Assembly: GCF_050175855.1 (NCBI RefSeq)
Contig: NZ_JBFXIO010000103.1
Location: 1-12,712 of the forward strand
Reading direction: 5' to 3'
Source: Piscinibacter sp050175855
GTDB lineage: Bacteria; Pseudomonadota; Gammaproteobacteria; Burkholderiales; Burkholderiaceae_C
DNA length: 12,712 nucleotides
Position numbers and translations under genes: made by a program. The notes under the pieces were generated by a model. It had not been told where the DNA came from. It saw only the letters and a program-made list of their open reading frames with translations, and did not search any database. Of the stretch, positions 1 through 6,274 are shown in pieces; position 1 is the stretch's first letter; each line of letters begins with the position of its first letter.

Positions 1-287
1 GCACCTACGACCACTGGTGGAGCTGCAGCCGCCTGAAGGACGGCGGCGGCATCGCGCCGAAGAAGGAGGCCGACCTCAATCCCTGGCCCGCACCGTTCGA
101 CCAGCCCTTCTACCTGGTGATGAACGTGGCGGTAGGCGGCAACTTCCCCGGCGTGCCGAACGAGCAGACGCGCTTTCCCGCCGAGCTGGTGGTCGACTAC
201 GTGCGCGTGTACGAGAAGGCCGGCGGCTATGGCCCCACCCGGCCGCGCGGCGCCGGGCGCATGCCCTGGCAGAAGAAGAAGCGCTGA
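1..287 (+). CDS. GH16 family beta-1,3-glucanase (laminarinase-like), C-terminal part only
   Basis: The window opens inside this gene; reading from base 3, 94 codons run to TGA at 285-287. Visible: a WWS segment, an EADLNPWPAPFD stretch, then PFYLVMNVAVGGNFPG and the closing strand VVDYVRVYE, which is the usual C-terminal end of bacterial GH16 beta-1,3-glucanases. The catalytic ExDxxE motif would lie upstream of the window, so activity and secretion signal cannot be judged. After VRVYE there is a tail of about 23 residues, Gly/Pro-rich and then basic (ending QKKKR). GH16 enzymes of this type endo-hydrolyse beta-1,3-glucan such as laminarin, usually outside the cytoplasm. It ends 35 bases before the GH17 gene on the same strand and is probably its operon partner. 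The family call is firm; the precise substrate is inferred from the neighbours. Confidence 0.85.
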   Translation, partial: TYDHWWSCSRLKDGGGIAPKKEADLNPWPAPFDQPFYLVMNVAVGGNFPGVPNEQTRFPAELVVDYVRVYEKAGGYGPTRPRGAGRMPWQKKKR

Positions 288-312
288 GCCCCGGCGCACC
301 CCGACGACCGAC

Positions 313-316
313 GGAG
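313..316 (+). promoter_or_regulatory. Ribosome binding site (GGAG) for the first GH17 gene
   Basis: GGAG lies 6 bases before the ATG at 323. It decides the start: the same frame is open back to base 17, but that upstream part overlaps the GH16 coding region in another frame and does not look like protein. Confidence 0.6.
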
Positions 317-322
317 ACTCCG

Positions 323-1234
323 ATGACCCGGCCCACCCGAGACGACTCCTTGCCCGGCGCACCGCCCGCGGCTACACCCACCGCGACGCCGATGCCCGCG
401 GACCTGCGTGCCTCGCTGGCGGCCGAACTGCGCGCGGTGCTCGACGCCGGCGTTCACGGCCTGTGCTTCAGCCCCTACCTCGGAGGGCAATCGCCCGGCG
501 CGCAGGTGAGCGAGGCGCAGATTCGCGCCCGGCTGGAGGTCATCCGCCCGCACACCCGATGGGTGCGCAGCTTCTCCTGCACCGAAGGCCACGAGCAGAC
601 GCCGGCGATCGCGCACGCGATGGGCCTGAAGACGCTGGTCGGAGCCTGGCTCGGCACCGATGCCGCGATCAACGAGCGCGAGATCGAGGGCGTGATCGCC
701 GTGGCGCGCGCCGGCCATGCCGACATCGTGGCGGTGGGCAACGAGGTGCTGCTGCGCGAGGACCTGAGCGAAGACGAGCTGATCGCGCAGATCGAGCGTG
801 TGAAGCGGGCGCTGCCCGGCGTGCCGGTGGGTTACGTCGACGCCTACTACCTGTTCGAGAAGCACCCGCGCGTGACCGCCGCCTGCGACGTGGTGATGAC
901 CAACTGCTACCCCTTCTGGGAAGGCTGCCCGCGCGAGCAGGCGCTGGCGTACATGCAGAGCATGATGCAGCGCACCCGCGCGGCGGCGCCGGGCAAGCGC
1001 GTGCTGATCAGCGAGACCGGCTGGCCCGACCAGGGCAGCCCCTTCCACGGCGCAGTGCCCTCGGAAGAGGGCGCGATGCGCTACTTCATCGACACCATGC
1101 GCTGGGCGCGCGACGAAGGCATCGAGGTCTTCTACTTCGCCGCCTTCGACGAAGCCTGGAAGGTGGGCGCCGAGGGCGACGTGGGTGCCTACTGGGGCCT
1201 GTGGGACAAGGACGCCCGCCCCAAGTTCGGCTGA
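323..1234 (+). CDS. Leaderless GH17-family glucanase/transglycosylase, subtype A
   Basis: A 303-residue protein related to the bacterial GH17 group (COG5309-like; kin of the GH17 domains attached to NdvB-type glucan synthases). The (beta/alpha)8 domain spans about residues 35-303. The acid/base is predicted as E141 in VGNEVLL and the nucleophile as E231 in SETGWP; other landmarks are HTRWVRSFSCTEGHE near 77-91, NCYPFWEG at 194-201 and the C-terminal WGLWDKD. Residues 1-28 are Pro/Ala/Thr-rich with no hydrophobic core, so no signal peptide: a cytosolic enzyme is predicted. It is clearly paralogous to the GH17 half of the transporter fusion on the other strand (shared HTRWVRSF.CTEGHE, VVGNEVLLR-type and NCYPFWEG segments). 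Family members hydrolyse or transglycosylate beta-1,3-glucan chains; which of these occurs here cannot be read from sequence. Probably co-transcribed with the GH16 gene before it and the GH17 gene 28 bases after it. Confidence 0.88.
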   Translation: MTRPTRDDSLPGAPPAATPTATPMPADLRASLAAELRAVLDAGVHGLCFSPYLGGQSPGAQVSEAQIRARLEVIRPHTRWVRSFSCTEGHEQTPAIAHAMGLKTLVGAWLGTDAAINEREIEGVIAVARAGHADIVAVGNEVLLREDLSEDELIAQIERVKRALPGVPVGYVDAYYLFEKHPRVTAACDVVMTNCYPFWEGCPREQALAYMQSMMQRTRAAAPGKRVLISETGWPDQGSPFHGAVPSEEGAMRYFIDTMRWARDEGIEVFYFAAFDEAWKVGAEGDVGAYWGLWDKDARPKFG

Positions 1235-1262
1235 GCGGACTCCGGATGGACCCGACGACACG

Positions 1263-2213
1263 ATGACCGTGACCCTGCCCCGAGGCAACGCGATCTGCTA
1301 CTCCGGCTACCGCCAGGGGCAGGATCCGAACCGCCAGCTTTATCCGTCCGTCGCGGAGATCCGCGAGGACCTGCACATCCTCGCCAAGCACTGGCAGCTG
1401 CTGCGGCTGTACGACTGCAGCGTGCATGCCGAGCGCGTGCTGCAGGTGATCCGCGAAGACGCGCTGCCCTTGCAGGTGATGCTCGGCGCCTACCTCGGCG
1501 CCGAGATGAACAACTTCGGCTGCCCCTGGGGCGGCACCTACGACGAGGCGACGCTCGAGGCCAACCGGCGCGAGAACGACGCCGAAGTCGAACGACTGAT
1601 CGCACTGGCGCGGCGCCACGAGGACATCGTCTTCTCGGTCGCGGTGGGCAACGAGGCCACCGTCGACTGGACCGACCACTACGTGCCGGTGCCGCGCATG
1701 ATCGAGCACGTGAAGCGCGTCAAGGCCGCGGTGGCGCAGCCGGTGACCTTCTGCGAGAACTACGTGCCCTGGCAGCACAAGCTGCGCGAGCTGGTTGCCG
1801 AGCTCGACTTCATCTCCGTGCACACCTACCCGGTGTGGGAGTACAAGCACATCCACGAGGCGCTGGACTACACCCAGGCCAACGTCGAGAGCGTGGCGGC
1901 GCTCTACCCCGGCAAGCCGGTCGTGATCACCGAAGCCGGCTGGTGCACCGCCAGCAACGGCCGCGGCATGCACGCCGAGCACGCGGTGCAAGAACTGCAG
2001 GCGATCTACTACCAGGACCTGATGGCGTGGACGCGCGAAGCGGGCCTGCTGTGCTTCGTGTTCGAGGCCTTCGACGAGCCGTGGAAGGGCTCGCCCGACC
2101 CGCTGGAGCCGGAGAAGCACTGGGGGCTGTTCACGGTGGACCGCCGGCCGAAGCGGGTGGTGGAGGCGCTCTACCCCGAACTGTTGGCCGACTTGCAGAC
2201 CGACATGACCTGA
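1263..2213 (+). CDS. Leaderless GH17-like glycoside hydrolase, subtype B
   Basis: A 316-residue protein starting MTVTLPRGNA; the frame is open back to 1185 but that part overlaps the previous gene, and 1263 is the first ATG after its stop. Only a loose GGATGGA lies about 12 bases upstream. GH17-type landmarks: VAVGNEAT with predicted acid/base E131, SVHTYP at 185-190, ITEAGW with predicted nucleophile E224, then FEAFDEPWK and HWGLF near the C-terminus. The N-terminal pattern (ICYSGYR, then RLYDCSVHAERVLQVIRED) differs from subtype A and matches the GH17 part of the lipoprotein on the minus strand (VAYSPYR, RLFDSSDKVARQTLEVIRD). No signal peptide or membrane segment, so cytosolic. Likely role: cutting or remodelling beta-glucan oligosaccharides; linkage preference is unknown. 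The EAGW variant of the usual ETGW motif keeps the glutamate. Confidence 0.85.
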   Translation: MTVTLPRGNAICYSGYRQGQDPNRQLYPSVAEIREDLHILAKHWQLLRLYDCSVHAERVLQVIREDALPLQVMLGAYLGAEMNNFGCPWGGTYDEATLEANRRENDAEVERLIALARRHEDIVFSVAVGNEATVDWTDHYVPVPRMIEHVKRVKAAVAQPVTFCENYVPWQHKLRELVAELDFISVHTYPVWEYKHIHEALDYTQANVESVAALYPGKPVVITEAGWCTASNGRGMHAEHAVQELQAIYYQDLMAWTREAGLLCFVFEAFDEPWKGSPDPLEPEKHWGLFTVDRRPKRVVEALYPELLADLQTDMT

Positions 2214-2241
2214 CGGCTGAAGGGTCGAATCCGGCTCGGGC

Positions 2242-2247
2242 AGGTGG
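2242..2247 (+). promoter_or_regulatory. Ribosome binding site (AGGTGG) for the histidine kinase
   Basis: AGGTGG sits 8 bases before the ATG at 2256. It favours that start over the in-frame GTG at 2244, which lies inside the site, and over the ATG at 2283, whose nearest purine-rich run (GGGAAG) is too far away. Confidence 0.5.
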
Positions 2248-2255
2248 GCAGTAAG

Positions 2256-3893
2256 ATGGCCCGGGAAGACGCCTGCCGTGCCATGTCGACTTCCGAACCG
2301 CCCGTCCCGCCCGAGGCTCAGCCGGGTTCCGGTCCCGGTGCGGGTGGGGGTGCGGGTGCGGGTGCGGACGATGCGTCGGCACTCGACGCGCTGCAGGCGC
2401 GATTCCTTGCGCACATGAGCCACGAGCTGCGCACGCCCCTGGCCGGCCTGCTCGGCCTGGTCGACCTGGCACGGCGCACGGCCTCGGATCCGGCCCAGCG
2501 CCGCTACCTCGAGGTGGCGATGCAGTCCGGCCGGGCACTGCAGCGCACGATCGCGCACGTGCTCGACCTGACGCAGTTGAGGGATGGCGGCAAGACACTG
2601 GCCGACGAGGCCTTCGACCTCGCAGAGTCCGTCGCCGAGGTGCTGCGCGGCGCGATGCCGCTGGCGCGCAGCAAGGGCCTGCTGTTGCGCTACGACTGGG
2701 AGGGTGAGCCCACGTGGGTTCGCGGCGACGAGTTGCGCGTGCGCCAGATCGTCGGCAACCTGGTCGACAACGCCGTGCGATTCACCGAACAGGGCTATGT
2801 CGAACTGCGCGCGTCTCTGGTGGCTCACCCGGATCGCGCGGCGTGGCGCCTGTTCACCCTGCGGGTCGTCGACTCCGGCCCCGGCCTGTCGCCGCAGCGC
2901 CTGGCTCAGGTGTTCGAGCCATTCGTGCAGGGGGACGACAGCCTCACGCGCTCGCACGACGGCGCCGGTCTCGGGCTGCCGATTGCGCGCGAGATCGCGC
3001 ACCGCATGGGCGGGTCGATCTCCGCAGAAAGCACGCCGGGCGTGGGCAGCACCTTCACCATCACGCTGCCGATGGCCGCGGCAGCCGACCCGGATCCGCC
3101 ACCCGCATCGGCACCGGGCCTGGCCTGGCTCCTGTACCGGCAACGCGAGGGCGGCGAATGGCTTCAGCGGCGGCTGGCCCGCGTCGGCTGGAGCGCCGAG
3201 CTGTTCACCGACTTCGGCGCGCTCATCTCGCGCGCCATCCATACGCCGGCCGTTGAGCATCCGGCGCTGCTCATCCTCGCCGAGCCGGGTGCAGACCCGC
3301 AGACCGATCTCGCGGCCTTGCGCGCGGCGCTGCCCGCGGTCGACATGCGCCTGCTGGTCCGTCCCGAGTGGAACGAGCCCGCGCTCGAGCAAGACGCAAG
3401 GCAATTGGACCTGCGCATCGACGTGATGCCTCTGTCGCCGCGCGACATCCGGTTGATGACCCAGCGGCCGGCGGTGGCGCCTGTGTCGTCGCCCTCGCCC
3501 GCTCCCGGCCGCGGCGGCAAGCACGTGCTGGTGGTCGAGGACAACGCCACCAACCGGATGATCGCGGAGGCCTTCCTCGACAGCCTGGGCCTGCCCTGGC
3601 GCAGCGTCGGTGACGGTGCGCAGGCGCTCGCCGCCTGCGCCGAGGATCCCCCCCGGCTGGTCCTCATGGACCTGCAGATGCCGGTGATGGACGGACTGAG
3701 TGCCACGCGCGAGCTGTGCGCCAGGCAGGCTCGCGGCGAGCTGCCGGCATTCCCCATCGTGGCACTCACGGCGCACGCGATGGTCGGAGATGCGCAAGCG
3801 TGCCGCGGGGCGGGCATGTCAGGCTACCTGACCAAGCCGCTGATGCTCGAGGCACTGCAAGAGGAGCTCGCCCGCTGGATCCCCGGGCTGTAG
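2256..3893 (+). CDS. Soluble hybrid histidine kinase with degenerate and intact receiver domains
   Basis: A 545-residue two-component hybrid kinase. Order: a Pro/Gly/Ala-rich N-terminus (1-40); HisKA with AHMSHELRTPL, phospho-acceptor H56; HATPase_c with N-box around N168 and N172, G1 box VVDSGPG at 204-210 and G2 box GAGLGLPI at 236-243; a region at about 287-405 with receiver-like strand spacing but no acceptor Asp (LLILAEPG where D is expected) or conserved Lys; and an intact receiver at about 422-540 with D429, phospho-acceptor D472 in MDLQMPVMDG and K527 in LTKPL. No transmembrane, PAS, HAMP or periplasmic domain, so its signal must come from a partner or a cytosolic ligand. It follows the GH17 genes by 42 bases on the same strand and is plausibly their regulator, but no DNA-binding output or cognate regulator is in view. 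Confidence 0.92.
   Translation: MAREDACRAMSTSEPPVPPEAQPGSGPGAGGGAGAGADDASALDALQARFLAHMSHELRTPLAGLLGLVDLARRTASDPAQRRYLEVAMQSGRALQRTIAHVLDLTQLRDGGKTLADEAFDLAESVAEVLRGAMPLARSKGLLLRYDWEGEPTWVRGDELRVRQIVGNLVDNAVRFTEQGYVELRASLVAHPDRAAWRLFTLRVVDSGPGLSPQRLAQVFEPFVQGDDSLTRSHDGAGLGLPIAREIAHRMGGSISAESTPGVGSTFTITLPMAAAADPDPPPASAPGLAWLLYRQREGGEWLQRRLARVGWSAELFTDFGALISRAIHTPAVEHPALLILAEPGADPQTDLAALRAALPAVDMRLLVRPEWNEPALEQDARQLDLRIDVMPLSPRDIRLMTQRPAVAPVSSPSPAPGRGGKHVLVVEDNATNRMIAEAFLDSLGLPWRSVGDGAQALAACAEDPPRLVLMDLQMPVMDGLSATRELCARQARGELPAFPIVALTAHAMVGDAQACRGAGMSGYLTKPLMLEALQEELARWIPGL
2337..2366 (+). repeat. Hexanucleotide tandem repeat GGTGCG, five units, inside the kinase gene
   Basis: Five consecutive in-frame 6-mers: GGTGCG, GGTGGG, then three exact GGTGCG. 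They encode the flexible Gly/Ala run (about residues 28-37) just before the HisKA domain. The 6-base unit means copy changes keep the frame and would only alter linker length. Confidence 0.8.
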
Positions 3894-3913
3894 GTGCCTC
3901 GCGTTCAGGCACC
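3893..3913. terminator. Hairpin across both stop codons of convergent genes, possible bidirectional terminator
   Basis: Perfect 7-bp inverted repeat GGTGCCT (3893-3899) and AGGCACC (3907-3913) with a 7-base loop; two more pairs (T3891-A3916, A3892-T3915) form if G3914 bulges. It overlaps the stop codons of the kinase (3891-3893) and the transporter fusion (3905-3907). No T-run follows on either strand, so it is not a canonical intrinsic terminator; it may act weakly, protect 3' ends, or be chance. Confidence 0.4.
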
Positions 3914-6253
3914 GTACTTGCGCCGCTCGTCCTTGTCCCACAGCCCCCACTGCGTGCCCACTTCGCCCTCCTGGCCGAGCTTCCACGGCTCGTCGAACGA
4001 GGAGAAGTAGAACAGCTTGACCCCTTCGCCACGGGCCCACTGCTGCACGTCGATGAAGTAGCGCATCGCGTTCTCCGCCGAGGGCACGGCCGCAGCCACC
4101 GCCTGCCCCCTGCCGGGCCAGCCCGTCTCCGCGACGATCACGCGCTTGTCGCCGCCGGCGGCCTTCACCAGCGCATGCATGCGCCGCAGGTACTGCGCGG
4201 CCACATCGATGTCGGCGCCCTCCCAGAAGGGGTAGCAGTTGGGCAGCAGCACGTCGCAGGCCGCGGTCAGCGCCGGACGCTCGAGGAACTGGAAGTAGGC
4301 GTCGACGCAGCTCACCAGCACGCCTTCGGGCACCGCAGCACGCACGCGCTGGATATAGCCCAGCAGCTCCTGCTCGGGCAGCTCGCCGCGCAGCAGCACC
4401 TCGTTGCCCACCACGGCGATGTCGACCACGCCTTGCTGCGCCAGCTCGATCAGGCCCTGGATCTCACGCTCGTTGCGCTCGCGGTCGTGGCTGATCCAGG
4501 CGCCGGCCATCGTCTTCAGGCCCCTGTCGCGCGCGAGCCGCGGAATCAGCTCGTGCCCCTCGGTGCAGGCGAAGCTGCGCACCCAGCGCGTGTGCGGCGC
4601 GATGACGTCGAGGCGCCGCTGCACCTGCGCCTGCGAGATCCGGTCGCCCGCGCGCTGCCCTTCCACGTAGGCGCTGAAGCACAGGCCGTACAGGCCAGCG
4701 TCGAACTGCTCGGCGTAGAGCGCGCGGATCTGCTGCGGCGTCTTGCCGGCCAGCGGCGAGCCCGCCGCGCCGGGCAGCAGCAAGCCGCGCTCGGCGAGCC
4801 AGGCCCGCGCCCCCGAGCCCTGCGACGACGCCGCGGCGGCATGCTGCTTGCGCCGCTCGAGCTCGGCGTGCACCTCGGTGGCCCGCGCCTCGTCGAGGTC
4901 GTAGCTGCGCATGATCCACATCGCCAGCAGCGTGCCGAAGATGGGCACGCCGGAATAGAACAGCCGCAGGCCGTCGACCGCGCCCTCGGGCTGCGCCGCG
5001 GCGCCCGGCGTGAAGCCGACCCACGTCATGATCGCGCCGCTGAGCAGGCCGGCGATGGCGAAGCCGAACTTCACCATCCACCAGTAGATGGCGCCGAAGA
5101 TGCCTTCGCGCCGCTTGCCGGTGGCGAGCTCGTCGAGGTCGCAGACGTCGGCCGTCATCGACATCATCAGCGTGAACAGGCCGCCGATGCCGAACGAGAA
5201 GAACGGCAGCGCGAACATGAACATGTACGGCTTGCCGGGCACCATCAGGAACCACAGCAGCACGTAGCCGATGAGGGAGATGCCCTGCGAGACCATGAAG
5301 GCGTTCTTCTTGCCCATGTGCCGGGACATCCACGCCACGGTGGGGATCACCGCAAAGGTGGTGATCAGCGCACCCACGCTGCCGAACAGCGTGGGCCAGA
5401 TGCCGGCTGCCGGCGCGTTGCCGCCGAACAGGTGGTAGACGACGATGAAGAACGAGAACGCCGCTACCGTGTTGAAGGCGTTGAAGATCAGGAAGGTGGC
5501 AAAGCAAAGCTTGCGGAAGGGCGCGGAGCCGAATGCTTCCTTGAAGCCATTGAGAATCTCCTTCATGCCGCCGCCGAGGTTCTTCCACGTCAGCGGGATG
5601 AGGTGGGTGTCGTCCTGGCTGGAGCGGCTGGGGATGAACAGCGCCGGCACCATGGCCAGCAGCATGCAGACCACGCCGACCCAGATCGACAGCGTGCGCG
5701 TGGCCGAGTCGGCGTTCTCGAACCACTTCGGGTCGTACATCACCACCCAGAACCACGGCGCGATCACCCAGGCCCACTGGCCGATCCACTGCGCCACGGC
5801 CATGATGCTGGTGCGCTCGTGGAAGTCGTCGCTCATCTCGTAGCCGATGGCGACGTACGGAATGCTGAACAGCGTGAGCCCCGTGTAGAACACGAGGCTC
5901 CAGCACAGGAAGTAGACGAAGTTGTAGGGTATGCCGTCGGCGCGATGGAGCTGCCACATCGCGACGAAGGAGATGCCCATCACGATCGCGCCGGTGAACA
6001 CGTACTGCCGGCGCCGGCCCCACTTCGACCGCGTGTTGTCGGAGATGAAGCCCATGATCGGGTCGGTCACCGAATCGAACACCCGCGGCAGGAAGAACAG
6101 GATGCCCCACATCCAGCCGGGGAAGCCCATGTCCTGTACCAGCACCACCATGAAGATGCCGAGCGCGGCCGGGAACATCTGGTTGGCCAGCATGCCCAGC
6201 CCGAAGGCGACCTTCTGACCGAACGGAACCTTGTGGGCGGCGGTGGTGGGCAT
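3905..6253 (-). CDS. GPH/MelB-type sugar:cation symporter fused to a C-terminal GH17 domain
   Basis: One uninterrupted 782-residue frame. Residues 1-450 are a major-facilitator transporter of the glycoside-pentoside-hexuronide type: about 12 hydrophobic segments, DSVTDPIMGFISDNTRSKWG at 60-79 followed by GRRRQ, YEMSDDFHERTSI in the middle, and DLDELATGKRREGIFGA at 372-388. Residues 451-500 form a hydrophilic, Ala/Gln/Arg-rich linker. Residues about 501-782 are a complete subtype A GH17 domain, with HTRWVRSFACTEGHE, predicted acid/base E618 (VVGNEVLL) and nucleophile E709 (AETGWP). MelB-type C-termini are cytosolic, so the enzyme domain should face the cytoplasm and meet substrate as it is imported. 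No Met occurs in the linker, arguing against two separate genes. It starts 21 bases after the phosphorylase stop, with only a weak GAAAG before ATG. Likely cargo, by context: beta-1,3-glucan oligosaccharides. Confidence 0.9.
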   Translation of the reverse strand: MPTTAAHKVPFGQKVAFGLGMLANQMFPAALGIFMVVLVQDMGFPGWMWGILFFLPRVFDSVTDPIMGFISDNTRSKWGRRRQYVFTGAIVMGISFVAMWQLHRADGIPYNFVYFLCWSLVFYTGLTLFSIPYVAIGYEMSDDFHERTSIMAVAQWIGQWAWVIAPWFWVVMYDPKWFENADSATRTLSIWVGVVCMLLAMVPALFIPSRSSQDDTHLIPLTWKNLGGGMKEILNGFKEAFGSAPFRKLCFATFLIFNAFNTVAAFSFFIVVYHLFGGNAPAAGIWPTLFGSVGALITTFAVIPTVAWMSRHMGKKNAFMVSQGISLIGYVLLWFLMVPGKPYMFMFALPFFSFGIGGLFTLMMSMTADVCDLDELATGKRREGIFGAIYWWMVKFGFAIAGLLSGAIMTWVGFTPGAAAQPEGAVDGLRLFYSGVPIFGTLLAMWIMRSYDLDEARATEVHAELERRKQHAAAASSQGSGARAWLAERGLLLPGAAGSPLAGKTPQQIRALYAEQFDAGLYGLCFSAYVEGQRAGDRISQAQVQRRLDVIAPHTRWVRSFACTEGHELIPRLARDRGLKTMAGAWISHDRERNEREIQGLIELAQQGVVDIAVVGNEVLLRGELPEQELLGYIQRVRAAVPEGVLVSCVDAYFQFLERPALTAACDVLLPNCYPFWEGADIDVAAQYLRRMHALVKAAGGDKRVIVAETGWPGRGQAVAAAVPSAENAMRYFIDVQQWARGEGVKLFYFSSFDEPWKLGQEGEVGTQWGLWDKDERRKYGA

Positions 6254-6274
6254 GAATGGCTTTCGCGGATCAGG

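Noticed and set aside
17..322. N-terminal extension of the first GH17 protein
   Set aside because: It overlaps the GH16 coding region in another frame, is Arg/Ala-rich shadow sequence, and a good GGAG precedes the ATG at 323.
2214..2255. Possible promoter before the kinase gene
   Set aside because: No convincing -35/-10 pair is seen in the 42-base gap; co-transcription with the GH17 genes is simpler.
1086..3797. 903-residue minus-strand open frame
   Set aside because: It lies antisense to two GH17 genes and the kinase, has His/Arg/Gln-rich shadow composition and no domain signature; long antisense frames are expected at this GC content.
4754..4903. The transporter-GH17 join as a sequencing error or two separate genes
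   Set aside because: The linker is open in a single frame with no stop and no internal Met; the last Met before GH17 lies within the final helix.
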